Translations under genes and position numbers: made by a program
Notes under the pieces: generated by a model
Databases searched by the model: none
The model's input: only the letters and a program-made list of their open reading frames with translations
What the model was told of the DNA's origin: nothing
Shown here: positions 48,936 to 58,093 of the stretch, piece by piece
How positions within the stretch are numbered: the stretch's first letter is position 1
Layout of the letters: every line of letters begins with the position of its first letter
Assembly: GCA_020052375.1 (NCBI GenBank)
Contig: JAGVPG010000004.1
Location: forward strand, 1 to 64,000
Direction of reading: 5' to 3'
Length of the DNA: 64,000 nt
Origin: Actinomycetota bacterium
Lineage (GTDB): Bacteria > Actinomycetota > JAHEXW01 > JAGVPG01

Positions 48936-49724
48936 TTAAGCGCCGGCGGGAACGCTTTCAGGGTGCTTGCCGACGAGTTCTTCCACCTTTGCTTTGTCAT
49001 CCGGATAGGCGACGACCTCGTACTTCAAGTCTTCTTCGTTGCCCATGATCCGGCAGGCCTTCGCGAACAACCGTCTGGCACAAGCTTCGCCGCCGTCTTT
49101 AGGGGTGTGAGGCAAGAGAGCGCTGATCGTATGGTTGTCGAGCCGTCCGGCTTCATCCGTCATCCGGAGGTCTTGCCTGACGGTGGCGCCGAGTTTTCTA
49201 AGTAGTCGCTTTTTCTTGTCATGGTTCATATTATCCAAAACACGCTGCTCGATCTTGATATTGATGAGAGAGAATATACTCTCATAGCGTTCATACATCT
49301 GGATCTGCGAGTTGATCATATAGGCGAAATGAGCTGGTTTGTAGAGTCTGGTCTCGGCGTCCGTGATCCCGCGGCCTTCCAGTGCTGTCAGCATATGTCT
49401 TATGCGAACACATATCTCGCCGCCCATGATGGCGGTGACGAAGTATATCAATATCCTTAAAGTGAGCAATGGTAGGGTGTTGATCACACCGTTCTCCATA
49501 AATACCGGGATGATGACGATGGAGTAGACGAGGGATGTGATGATAGCGCTCAACCATCCTCCGCGGCGTCCGTAATATACGATCGATAGGAGGATGACGA
49601 TAAACAACAGCTGGCCGACTGCTTCCTCAGGGTTCTTGTAGACAGTTGCTACAAGAACCGTCGTGGTCAGGATGATCCCGCCACCGAACAGCAGGACTAA
49701 ACGTTTGAAATCATCGTATGTCAT
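48936..49724 (-). CDS. Membrane protein with degenerate GGDEF domain
   Basis: A 262-residue protein. The N-terminal half has about four hydrophobic helices (residues 10-105). The second half resembles a GGDEF domain: DAETRLYKPAHFAYMINSQI (about 122), SLINIKIE in place of the usual cofactor strand, and DEAGRLDNHTISALLPHT where a diguanylate cyclase would read RxGGDEFAVLLP. The GGDEF residues are replaced by DNHTI, so it should not make c-di-GMP. It is the second of two tandem paralogs. A sensory or scaffolding role is likely. Confidence 0.75.
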   Translation of the reverse strand: MTYDDFKRLVLLFGGGIILTTTVLVATVYKNPEEAVGQLLFIVILLSIVYYGRRGGWLSAIITSLVYSIVIIPVFMENGVINTLPLLTLRILIYFVTAIMGGEICVRIRHMLTALEGRGITDAETRLYKPAHFAYMINSQIQMYERYESIFSLINIKIEQRVLDNMNHDKKKRLLRKLGATVRQDLRMTDEAGRLDNHTISALLPHTPKDGGEACARRLFAKACRIMGNEEDLKYEVVAYPDDKAKVEELVGKHPESVPAGA

Positions 49725-49742
49725 CTAAGACCTACCTTTTGA

Positions 49743-50525
49743 TCAAGGGGCAAGGTTGTGGATGATCGCTTCCATCTTTCCTTTGTCATTGGGTAGCGAT
49801 ATCACTTCGCACTCTACGCAGTCTTCGTATCCGATCAGGTCGGAAGTGACAGCAGCCAGACGGGAGGCGACGATCTGTGCGCCGTCGTTTGCAGTGAACG
49901 GCAAGATGACACCGAAGATATCGTTCGATAGGCGCCCGACCTCGTCGACCAACCGGACGTGATTGACGATCGTCTTGGCGACCTCCATCATCCCCGGGCT
50001 CTTAGGTGTTTCAAGGTACATGGCAAGAGCTCGAGGTTCGAGGTTTATCATCACGATCGACGAGACGGTATTATACCGTTCGAACCGGGCCAGTTCGACA
50101 GAGGCTAGTTTGGCGAAATACAGTTTGTTGAATATCTTTGTCTCGGTGTCGACGAATTCATTGTGGCTGGCCTCGATCATCAGCTTTTTCACGTTTGACA
50201 TTATCCCGCCGCCGAGGGGCCCTGTTACCAGATATATCGCGGCTCTGACAAGGATCAGCGGGAGTACCGGTTCTATCTTTAAGGAAAGGATGGTCGGGAA
50301 CTGTATCGCGGCATATATCGTACTCGCTAGGATCGCGGTGACGACACCGCCTCGCCAGCCGTCATAGACCGCTCCGATAAGCAATAGAAAGAATAAAAGC
50401 TGGCCGACGACCTCTTTAAGACCTTCGGCCGTCTTAGGCATGACAAGCGCGACCAGGGTTGCACTGACGATAACAAGGGCTGTTCCCGCGATAAGCACAA
50501 ACCGCTGGAATCCTTTATAATCCAT
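49743..50525 (-). CDS. Membrane protein with degenerate GGDEF domain, paralog
   Basis: A 260-residue protein with the same layout as the next gene: membrane helices up to about residue 110 and a C-terminal GGDEF-like fold with DTETKIFNKLYFAKLASVEL (about 125) and DEVGRLSNDIFGVILPFT, where GGDEF is replaced by LSNDIF. Both paralogs share the VVGQLLF and YDGWRGG/YYGRRGG motifs. The spacing is 18 bp, so they are one unit produced by tandem duplication. Conserved Asp of DET is kept in both, while the GG is lost in both, which suggests they lost cyclase activity before duplication. Confidence 0.75.
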   Translation of the reverse strand: MDYKGFQRFVLIAGTALVIVSATLVALVMPKTAEGLKEVVGQLLFFLLLIGAVYDGWRGGVVTAILASTIYAAIQFPTILSLKIEPVLPLILVRAAIYLVTGPLGGGIMSNVKKLMIEASHNEFVDTETKIFNKLYFAKLASVELARFERYNTVSSIVMINLEPRALAMYLETPKSPGMMEVAKTIVNHVRLVDEVGRLSNDIFGVILPFTANDGAQIVASRLAAVTSDLIGYEDCVECEVISLPNDKGKMEAIIHNLAP

Positions 50526-50623
50526 AGCATCCCCCTTAAAGGTAGTTTGTACTAAGTTACTATCGGCAGTGCATAAACTTTTCTTAATGAATTGTCTTAT
50601 AATCGTTATGAGGTGTCAAATAT

Positions 50624-51736
50624 ATGAAAATCGCTATCGACGCGCGGGATATATTAAGAAAGCAGACGGGTATCGTCACATATACGGTGAATCTGGTCAA
50701 AGGATTGGCCGCCGTCGATGATAAGAACGACTATACGATCTACCTGGATTCATATCGCGACACAGAAGTCGGTGAGGGCAACCTGGTAAAGCAGCCGAAC
50801 TTCAAGAACGCTGTCCTGCGTTCCAAGGGGGCTTTATGGAAACAGATATTCCTGCCTCTGGACCTTGTCCTGCACAAGGCGGATGTTTTTCATTCTCCAA
50901 CGTCGACGATCCCTGCCATCCGTCCGCGGAAGACCATTGTCACCTTCTGCGATCTTTTCCACGAGGCGAATCCGCAATGGACGCCGCCCAAGATCAAGAA
51001 CCGGTTGTCACGTTTGTATAAGTTCGCCGCGCTTAAAAGCGATCATATAATCGCTATCTCTGAAAATACCAAGAGTGACCTTGTAAAATACTACGGGGTG
51101 CAGCCGGAGAAGATCACGGTGATCTATCCGGGGAAAGACGAATTCTTTAAAGAGGTCAAGGATGTCAAGGAAGTCGAGGATATCAAGGAGAAGTATAAGA
51201 TCGGTAGGGAATTCGTGCTACATGTGGGGGCGCTGGCGGAATGGCGGAATGTGCCACGGCTTATTGAAGCGTTCGGCATTCTAAAGCTGGTCGACCGCAT
51301 CCCCCATAAACTAGTGCTGGTCGGTAGGGAAGTCTGGGGTCTGAAAATTAATAAAATAATCAAGGAAGCGGGCCTGACGGGTGACGTAATAGATCTCGAC
51401 TACATCCCGATAGAAGACCTCCGGACGTTGTATAACGCAGCCGATCTGCTCGTCTTTCCTTCGCTTTACGAGGGATTCGGCATCCCCGTTCTTGAGGCAC
51501 AAGCTTGCGGAACACCGGTCGTCGTGTCGAATGCGGCGGCTTTACCGGAAGCCGTCGGTGACGCCGGCATGCTGATCGATCCTTACGATCCTGAAGCGAT
51601 CGCCGACGGTATCAGAACTGTTCTGTCTGATGATGAACTAAGACAAGATCTGATAAAGAAAGGTTTCGAACACGCCAGGAAGTTCAGCTGGGAAAAGATG
51701 GCACGAGAAACGTTAGCCGTGTATCAATCCAGGTAA
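50624..51736 (+). CDS. Glycosyltransferase family 4 (GT-B)
   Basis: A 370-residue GT-B enzyme that adds a sugar from a nucleotide-sugar donor to a cell-envelope or exported glycan. It has the N-terminal DARDILRKQTGIVTY (about 4-18), HVGALAEWRNVPRLIEAF (about 201) and the donor motif FPSLYEGFGIPVLEAQACGTP (in part, about 278-298). Between IYPGKDEFF and KYKIGREFV is a Lys/Glu-rich segment KEVKDVKEVEDIKEK encoded by 9-nt repeats, in the loop linking the two lobes. A TATAAT hexamer lies about 25 bp upstream. The last 24 bp overlap the convergent ferredoxin gene. Confidence 0.88.
   Translation: MKIAIDARDILRKQTGIVTYTVNLVKGLAAVDDKNDYTIYLDSYRDTEVGEGNLVKQPNFKNAVLRSKGALWKQIFLPLDLVLHKADVFHSPTSTIPAIRPRKTIVTFCDLFHEANPQWTPPKIKNRLSRLYKFAALKSDHIIAISENTKSDLVKYYGVQPEKITVIYPGKDEFFKEVKDVKEVEDIKEKYKIGREFVLHVGALAEWRNVPRLIEAFGILKLVDRIPHKLVLVGREVWGLKINKIIKEAGLTGDVIDLDYIPIEDLRTLYNAADLLVFPSLYEGFGIPVLEAQACGTPVVVSNAAALPEAVGDAGMLIDPYDPEAIADGIRTVLSDDELRQDLIKKGFEHARKFSWEKMARETLAVYQSR
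51149..51192 (+). repeat. 9-nt periodic repeat inside the glycosyltransferase
   Basis: AAAGAGGTC-AAGGATGTC-AAGGAAGTC-GAGGATATC-AAGGAG encodes KEVKDVKEVEDIKE. The same units occur in cysE and after cysK. Confidence 0.75.
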
Positions 51737-52111
51737 GCAGCGAGTGCAGACCCATAGACTCTCGCCGTCTTTGCGACAAGGTACGAGGGTGACTATTTTC
51801 TCTGAATTCCCACAGATGAAACATGTCTGCGCGATGTAGTTCTCACCTTTCTCCCGGCGTTCTTTCTGTTTTTCCTCGGCGGCTTCCTCACTGAACTCTT
51901 CCGCTTCCCGTTCGACTATCTTCAGCGCACCGGTAGGGCAGACCGCCAGGCAGAACCCGGCGCCGTCGCATAACTCATCCTTGATGACCTTCGCCTTCCC
52001 GTCGACTATCTCGATTGCGCCTTCGGCGCACGGCGTCACGCACAATCCGCACCCGTTGCATAAAGATTCGTCTATCTCAACGATATTCCGTTTGACCTTC
52101 AAACCGTTCAC
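51713..52111 (-). CDS. Two-cluster ferredoxin-like protein with zinc ribbon tail
   Basis: A 132-residue protein. First motif CNGCGLCVTPC (about residues 18-28) is a full 4Fe-4S set. The second, CDGAGFCLAVCP (about 48-59), lacks the second Cys (CxxAxxC), so it may hold a 3Fe-4S cluster or none. After a charged helix (EEFSEEAAEEKQKERREKGE) comes a zinc-ribbon-like pair CFICG (about 97) and CTRC (about 122). Electron carrier or NAD(P)H-linked partner is the likely role. It overlaps the glycosyltransferase end in the opposite direction. Confidence 0.85.
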   Translation of the reverse strand: MNGLKVKRNIVEIDESLCNGCGLCVTPCAEGAIEIVDGKAKVIKDELCDGAGFCLAVCPTGALKIVEREAEEFSEEAAEEKQKERREKGENYIAQTCFICGNSEKIVTLVPCRKDGESLWVCTRCLPGLIHG

Positions 52112-52225
52112 CTCTCATTTCATTATGGCATCTGTACAAATCATGTCAAATCTGCTAGTATTTTTCCACTTAGTCAAGAACAGCTCCTTTAAGTGGCGGC
52201 CCTCTTATATAAGGAGATGGTATCG

Positions 52226-54739
52226 ATGAAGATATCCAGAACCTCTGTCCTGTTGTCTCTCATTGTCTTATCCCTGCTCGCAGTAGTCATGATACAACCC
52301 TTTACAGTCTTTGGAGACGATGTCGTGACTGACACGATACCGGTCGGAGACGGGCCATACGCGATAGCGGTCAATCCGACACATCACAAGGCGTTCGTGG
52401 CCAATTACTGGGACTACCGGGTCTCGGTGATCAACACGGCAAGTGATACCCTTAAAGCCCAGGTCCCGGTGTCGGATCCGGCAATAGATCCTTATCCGTT
52501 TCCGTTGTCGGTGGCGGTCAACCCGAACACGGACAAGGTCTATGTCGTAAACTGGGCAAAAGCCGATCTTGTCGTCATGAACGGGAACAATAACACCGTC
52601 GAGGCGTCGATTCCCGTAGGAAGTTTCCACAGGCCACCTCGGGCTGTCGTAGTCGACCCGACGACGAACAAAGTCTATGTGGCGAACTACGGGTGGGGTG
52701 ATGTTTATGTCATAGACGGAGATCCGGTCAGCCCGACTTACAACACGATAGTCGCCACTATAAATGTAAATACAAAAGGCGTGTACCAGCCGCAGACAAG
52801 AGTGATCGCCGTGAACCCAACGCTGAAGAGGGTGTACGCGGCTAACGGGTACGGCAACAACCTAGTCGTGATCGATGTGGATCCGGCCAGCGCGAACTAT
52901 AACAAGAAGATAGCGGATATAACGACCGGCGCCGGACCGCGGGCCATCACGATCAATCCGGACAACGGCAAAGTATACGTTGCCAATATCACAGGCAACA
53001 ATGTCACTGTGCTCAACGGATTGACTAACACCGTAGAGGCAACAATATCTGTCGGAACCAATCCCCGCGCGATAGACATCAACACGATCACAAACAAGAT
53101 ATACGTTGCCAACTACGGCAGCGGTAATGTCACGATCATCGACGGTGCGACAAATATAGTCAGAGCTACAGTGAACTCCGGACCCAATCCGCGAGCGATC
53201 GCGGTCGTGAACCGACTGGCCGGGAACGCATATGTGGCGAACGCAAATTCCGGTTCCGATGATCCCAGCACCGTGACGATCATCGATCCCGATGATACCG
53301 TCATGGCTTCGCTCGGAGTAGGTGTTTACCCGATATCGCTCGGTATCGATCTTTTGTTCAAAAACCCGAAGGTCTACGTCGCGAACTGGGTGAGCAATGA
53401 CATCACGGTCATAGATCCGTCTCCCGGAAACGACTCGCCTCTGACAACGACCATCGATCCCTTCCCGGGAGACACGACACCCGAGCTTACTCCGATGTTT
53501 ACGGGAACGGCGGTCAATCAGCGAGCTCCGATAAACTCCAATGTGACAAAGGTCGTTTACCAGATCGACAGTGAGGACGGGGAATGGGTGAGCGCGGCGA
53601 TCACAGGCGGCGCGTCATCGCCGTCCGTGACATGGCAGGCGACGGCCTTGAAACAACTCGAGCCCGGACCGCACACGATCAATGTCGCGGCGTTGGACGC
53701 TACCAGCGGCACGATCTGCAGTTCCGACGGCAACATTTCGAACAGCATGTTTACAGGCGGCATCACGACCTACTCGTTTACAGTCGGTATGACCGATACC
53801 ACACCCCCGGATCCTCCGGTCATCCTGTCTCCACAAGACGGTACTTCGACCGACGACCCCGTAGCGATATCCGGAACAGCGGAAACTTTATCTTCTGTTG
53901 ACATATTCGATAACGGAGATAAGATAACGACTTGCTCGGCCGGACCCGATGGTTCGTGGAACGCCGGCGTGTGGGCGTTTGAGGAAGGGCCTCACAGCAT
54001 CGTGGCTACGGCTACGGATGAAGCGGGGAACCGGAGCGCGGAGAGCGAACCGGCGGACGTTATGGTCAGATACGCGACCGCTTTGAGTTTCACGTGCGAC
54101 ACGCTAAAACCAGTAGGCGGGATGGTTCATGTATCTGGCCGGTTGACTTGTCTAAGCAGCGGCATCGGCGTCGACGGAAGGACCGTGACCGTTACATTGG
54201 GTGCGCAAACGATGAATATAGTCACGGATGGCACGGGACTAGCGGAAGCTTACATACCGGTAACGCAACAGCAAGGTATCTATATGGCATATGCGTCTTT
54301 TAACGGGGAGGCAAATTATAAGCCATCCGGCAGTCAAGGTCAGTTCGTCGTGATATATGATCCGTTCTCAGGGCAAAAAGTCACCGGCGGCGGCTGGATC
54401 CTGAACGGTTCCGGAAAATGCAATTTCGGCTTCAATGCCGAGTATAAGAGCGGCGCGTCGATACCCGCCGGTCAGGTCCAGTATGTCGATCATCTGAACG
54501 GTCTCAACGTCCATAGCGGTTTACTGACGTATCTTGTTTTTATCGGCAACAAGGCAATACTCTACGGAGACTGTACGGTGAACGGTATGAGTGGTTACGG
54601 TTTTGAGTTGGCGGTGACGGACGTGACTGAAGCAGGACAAGGAACTGACGGCCTGGGTATCACGATCACAGGTCCTGACGGGTCTCTGTTCTACTCGGCA
54701 CAGGAAACACTCCAAAAAGGTAACATCAAGATAATGTAA
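52226..54739 (+). CDS. Secreted beta-propeller (YVTN) protein with Ig-like domains
   Basis: An 837-residue surface protein. ATG 52226 follows AAGGAGATGG and starts a signal peptide (about 1-30). Residues 35-400 carry about eight YVTN-type blades, each like GTNPRAIDINTITNKIYVAN. After this come Ig-like or big-domain repeats (DTTPPDPPVILSPQDGT, then ATDEAGNRSAESEPADV and an adhesin-type block) and a C-terminal domain with KVTGGGWILNGSGKCNFGFN. No sorting motif is clear. It may bind carbohydrate or proteins at the cell surface. It is convergent with the HD-GYP gene. Confidence 0.82.
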   Translation: MKISRTSVLLSLIVLSLLAVVMIQPFTVFGDDVVTDTIPVGDGPYAIAVNPTHHKAFVANYWDYRVSVINTASDTLKAQVPVSDPAIDPYPFPLSVAVNPNTDKVYVVNWAKADLVVMNGNNNTVEASIPVGSFHRPPRAVVVDPTTNKVYVANYGWGDVYVIDGDPVSPTYNTIVATINVNTKGVYQPQTRVIAVNPTLKRVYAANGYGNNLVVIDVDPASANYNKKIADITTGAGPRAITINPDNGKVYVANITGNNVTVLNGLTNTVEATISVGTNPRAIDINTITNKIYVANYGSGNVTIIDGATNIVRATVNSGPNPRAIAVVNRLAGNAYVANANSGSDDPSTVTIIDPDDTVMASLGVGVYPISLGIDLLFKNPKVYVANWVSNDITVIDPSPGNDSPLTTTIDPFPGDTTPELTPMFTGTAVNQRAPINSNVTKVVYQIDSEDGEWVSAAITGGASSPSVTWQATALKQLEPGPHTINVAALDATSGTICSSDGNISNSMFTGGITTYSFTVGMTDTTPPDPPVILSPQDGTSTDDPVAISGTAETLSSVDIFDNGDKITTCSAGPDGSWNAGVWAFEEGPHSIVATATDEAGNRSAESEPADVMVRYATALSFTCDTLKPVGGMVHVSGRLTCLSSGIGVDGRTVTVTLGAQTMNIVTDGTGLAEAYIPVTQQQGIYMAYASFNGEANYKPSGSQGQFVVIYDPFSGQKVTGGGWILNGSGKCNFGFNAEYKSGASIPAGQVQYVDHLNGLNVHSGLLTYLVFIGNKAILYGDCTVNGMSGYGFELAVTDVTEAGQGTDGLGITITGPDGSLFYSAQETLQKGNIKIM

Positions 54740-56480
54740 AGTGTTTCTTTCTGAATAGGAGCAGACAGACATCGACTACCGTAGGATCGTAGAGGACATC
54801 TTTGTTCTTTTGGATCTCCTCCAGGGCTTTCGCAATACCCAGGGCCGGCCGGTACGGGCGGTGGGAAGACATGGCCTCGACTACATCCGCAACCGCCAGG
54901 ATCCGAGCTCCTAAACAGATCTTCTTGCCTCGAGTACCTGCGGGATATCCGGAGCCGTCCATCCTTTCATGATGCTGCAGTACTATTGCGGAAATCGGAT
55001 CCGGCAGCTGAGATTTCGAAATAATATCATGGCTTACTCGACTATGGTCTTTAATGATCTCATACTCCAGATCGGTCAGTTTCGTCGGTTTGCTAAGTAT
55101 CTCCGACGGGATGGAGATCTTACCGATATCGTGCAACGAGCAAGCGATCATAATAGCTTCTATCTCATCCTCTTTAAGACCCATCTCCGCAGCTATCGCG
55201 CAAGCCAGCTGAGTTACACGCTTCTCATGGCCTGCCGTATAAGGATCCCTCAACTCTGTCATAGCAGCTACGGCGCTGATCGTTCCATTTAACGCCTTTT
55301 TCAATTGCATGTAGCTTTGTTCCATTTGTTCTTCTCTCTTATTCTGTTCGGTAATATCCTGTACGGTACCGATAGAACGAACCGGATCGCCTTTCCCGTT
55401 ATAGAAAGTCTCACACTGTTCGTGAACGAACTTTATCCGTCCGTCACGCATTAGGAGCCGGTGGTCGATTTCATAAGGGGTCTTGTTCTTGACCGAATCA
55501 GTATAAGCCTTATCAACCATAGTCCGGTCGTCAGGATGTACCGCTTGAAGAAAGGCTTCATAAGAAGCCTCGAAGGCTTTTGGTGATATCTCGAATATGC
55601 GGTAGATCTCATCGGACCATGTGAGGTGATTACTGATCAAGTCCAGCTCCCAGCTGCCGATATGCGCTAAATGCTGTGCTTCGTTCAGCTGTAACTCCCT
55701 TTTTCGTAGCGCTTCTTCGACATCACGTTGCTTCTGCTCGTTCTCATACAGCATCCGCAAGTATGTATGTTCTTTCTCGAGATTCTCAAGCCAGATATCG
55801 ATCTCACGGCCATTGAAATTACGGCTTAACATGTCTTCAGGCGGAATGTAATAGTGGTTGAAGAGGATCTGTTTCTTTCTTGCGATAAGAGGGTGCGTCA
55901 TGATGATGCTTTTGATGAGTCCGGAATCGAATTTACTCCGGTCGTACTGACAGATGGCAAGACATGGATAATTGGGAAAGAAATCCCTGTTCAGTTTCGC
56001 TTCGTATTCAATGAGTTTCTCCGATCCGGGGTGTCCTCGCAAAGCCCAGCTCATCTCGCCACTAGCGCGGAGTACGCGATATCCTTCTTTTAAGGCCTTT
56101 TTTGTTTCCGAAATGAGCAGGCGGATCATTCTATCAGGATCGAATGAACCCTCGCGTGTATACGACTCGGTCTCATGCAGGATGACAAGCTGCCCGCTCT
56201 TTTCAACACTCGTTGTATCTATCCCTTCGTTCTTAAGATAAGAACGGACCTGGTCTGCGGTATGGGCATCTACGATATAGATGCACTTTTCACCGTCGTT
56301 CAGGCCATCGATGAGGAACGGTACGATTATGTTATGCCACTCTCTGCGTGACTCATATATAAGGCAGAGGTGATCGTGCGGTTTTAGATTCTTTATTGCA
56401 TCCGAGATACCTACGCTTGAGACCGCGCGGGCTCTCTGTTCGATTGTGGACTCTTCTTGTTCCGTGGTTGTGACCGTCAT
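54726..56480 (-). CDS. MEDS-PAS-HD-GYP sensor phosphodiesterase
   Basis: A 584-residue signalling protein. N-terminal MEDS (DcmR-type) sensory domain at about 30-200 (PHDHLCLIYES, YLKNEGIDTT, LLISETKKALKEGYRVL). A PAS domain at about 265-390 (HLAHIGSWELDLI, VQDITEQN). An HD-GYP domain at about 400-584 with CSLHDIGKISIP (HD) and HHERMDGSGYP (GYP). HD-GYP enzymes usually degrade c-di-GMP. ATG 56480 is preferred over GTG 56489 because GGGGGTG lies just before it. It is next to two degenerate GGDEF proteins 4-6 kb away, so a local c-di-GMP system is possible. Confidence 0.9.
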   Translation of the reverse strand: MTVTTTEQEESTIEQRARAVSSVGISDAIKNLKPHDHLCLIYESRREWHNIIVPFLIDGLNDGEKCIYIVDAHTADQVRSYLKNEGIDTTSVEKSGQLVILHETESYTREGSFDPDRMIRLLISETKKALKEGYRVLRASGEMSWALRGHPGSEKLIEYEAKLNRDFFPNYPCLAICQYDRSKFDSGLIKSIIMTHPLIARKKQILFNHYYIPPEDMLSRNFNGREIDIWLENLEKEHTYLRMLYENEQKQRDVEEALRKRELQLNEAQHLAHIGSWELDLISNHLTWSDEIYRIFEISPKAFEASYEAFLQAVHPDDRTMVDKAYTDSVKNKTPYEIDHRLLMRDGRIKFVHEQCETFYNGKGDPVRSIGTVQDITEQNKREEQMEQSYMQLKKALNGTISAVAAMTELRDPYTAGHEKRVTQLACAIAAEMGLKEDEIEAIMIACSLHDIGKISIPSEILSKPTKLTDLEYEIIKDHSRVSHDIISKSQLPDPISAIVLQHHERMDGSGYPAGTRGKKICLGARILAVADVVEAMSSHRPYRPALGIAKALEEIQKNKDVLYDPTVVDVCLLLFRKKHFTLS

Positions 56481-56515
56481 TTCTGGCACCCCCGGTCGAC
56501 ATGTATATTATATCA

Positions 56516-56863
56516 CTATGTCGATTTTCCGGATCTGGTCTGAACTGGCACTTTTCTTCTTCCATCAATGAAATGATAAATAGTAAGTACAGGATGTCCT
56601 TGCAGCATGCGAGGTCCGGAGTATCTCATCACAGTCCGGATATTCTCTCTCATTTCCGGCTTATAACAGTGCACCGGACAGTTGGCGCAGGTCGTCTTGC
56701 CTTCTTGAAACGGGCATCTGTGCAAGCGGACTATAGCATAGTCAAGAAGCGCCTGACAATCTTCGCATAATCTGTCTGTAGTGTCATGGTGTCCATGGCA
56801 GAAGATGCTGATCATTACCTCGACAGTCTTTGCTTCCCTGCGCATCCGTGGCTTGTTCTCCAT
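56516..56863 (-). CDS. Nitrous oxide-stimulated promoter family protein
   Basis: A 115-residue Cys-rich protein, recognised by IFCHGHHDTTDRLCEDCQALLDYA (in part, about 20-43), RCPFQEGKTTCANCPVHCYKPEMR (in part, about 50-72) and RYSGPRMLQGHPVLTIYH. The family is named for a nitrous oxide-stimulated promoter and related to E. coli YgbA, linked to nitrosative stress; its biochemistry is unclear. Cys pairs suggest metal binding. It lies upstream of the HD-GYP gene on the same strand. Confidence 0.85.
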   Translation of the reverse strand: MENKPRMRREAKTVEVMISIFCHGHHDTTDRLCEDCQALLDYAIVRLHRCPFQEGKTTCANCPVHCYKPEMRENIRTVMRYSGPRMLQGHPVLTIYHFIDGRRKVPVQTRSGKST

Positions 56864-56884
56864 GCTTTGAGTATACTCTAAGAC

Positions 56885-58093
56885 ATGTGGAAAAAAATCG
56901 GTTTAGGACTCCTAGCCGCATTATTTGTTTTGCTGGTTTTGCTGGTCGCACTGGCTTATTTTAGGGTGTGGCCGCAACTGAAGCCCGCCATCGGGCCGAT
57001 CCCTATAACTGAGAAGCTCAAGCCGACCCCGGGCAGTAAGAACTTGACGTCACTTCCCTTGATCATACCGAGAGGATTTCAGATCGAGACATTCGCGGAG
57101 GGTCTCGGACCTGCCAGGATCATGACATTCGACTCGCACGGCGTTCTTCTGGCTAGCATAACTCAAGACGGCAAGGTCGTAGCACTTCCTGATGCGAACA
57201 AGGATGGGCGGGCGGATAAAGTCATGACACTGATCGAGGGCTTGAACCTGCCGCACGGCATAGCGTTTCAAGACGAGGATCTTTACATAGCCGAGATAAA
57301 CAGAGTCCGAAAATATACGTATGTCTATTCCGGTCCTGACAATATCCAATTGATAGAGCCACAGACGGTCGTACCGGACCTACCGGAGAGCGGTATGCAT
57401 TTCACGCGGACGTTGACATTCGGTCCTGATGGGAAGATGTACATGTCGATGGGCTCGTCCGTTAATGTGGATGTCGAAGAGGATGAGCGAAGGGCGGCGA
57501 TATCGCGGTATGATCCGAACGGTTCGGGTTTCGAGCTTTTTGCGTACGGATTACGGAATTCGGTAGGTCTTGCATGGCACCCTGTCACTCATGAACTGTG
57601 GGCGACTGAAAACGGTAGAGACCTGCTGGGTGATGATATCCCGCCGGATGAAGTCAATATCATAAGAAAAGGTGGCGACTACGGTTGGCCGTATGCCTAT
57701 GGCAATAAGATAACAGACCCGGCGTTCGATGATAGTGATCACGCATCAAGGACGATACCGGCATATATTGAACTACAGGCTCACTCGGCTCCGTTAGGCC
57801 TGGCTTTCTTTGACTCCGACGCATTCGGCAAGGACTATAAGAACGATCTGTTCATCGCTTTTCACGGATCATGGAACCGCAGCGTTCCGACCGGCTATAA
57901 GGTTGTGAGGATCCATCTGACAGGAAAAAACAAAGACAAAGTCGAATCCATACAAGATTTCATAACCGGTTGGCTGGTGTCTGATGGGGCGCTTGGACGC
58001 CCGGTCGGGTTGGCAGTCGGCAGCGATGGAGCGTTATATATCTCGGATGATAAAAGCGGCCGTGTATACCGGGTTACAAAGATCAAGGAATGA
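56885..58093 (+). CDS. PQQ-type sugar (sorbosone) dehydrogenase-like protein
   Basis: A 402-residue membrane-anchored beta-propeller. An N-terminal transmembrane helix spans about residues 5-27. Blade motifs include GLGPARIMTFDSHGVLLAS, GLNLPHGIAFQDEDLYIAEI, NSVGLAWHPVTHELWATENG and FIAFHGSWNRS, which match the soluble glucose/L-sorbosone dehydrogenase family that can use PQQ. No PQQ synthesis gene is seen. It probably oxidises sugars outside the cell. It is divergent from the nitrous-oxide protein and convergent with the glycosidase-like gene. Confidence 0.83.
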   Translation: MWKKIGLGLLAALFVLLVLLVALAYFRVWPQLKPAIGPIPITEKLKPTPGSKNLTSLPLIIPRGFQIETFAEGLGPARIMTFDSHGVLLASITQDGKVVALPDANKDGRADKVMTLIEGLNLPHGIAFQDEDLYIAEINRVRKYTYVYSGPDNIQLIEPQTVVPDLPESGMHFTRTLTFGPDGKMYMSMGSSVNVDVEEDERRAAISRYDPNGSGFELFAYGLRNSVGLAWHPVTHELWATENGRDLLGDDIPPDEVNIIRKGGDYGWPYAYGNKITDPAFDDSDHASRTIPAYIELQAHSAPLGLAFFDSDAFGKDYKNDLFIAFHGSWNRSVPTGYKVVRIHLTGKNKDKVESIQDFITGWLVSDGALGRPVGLAVGSDGALYISDDKSGRVYRVTKIKE

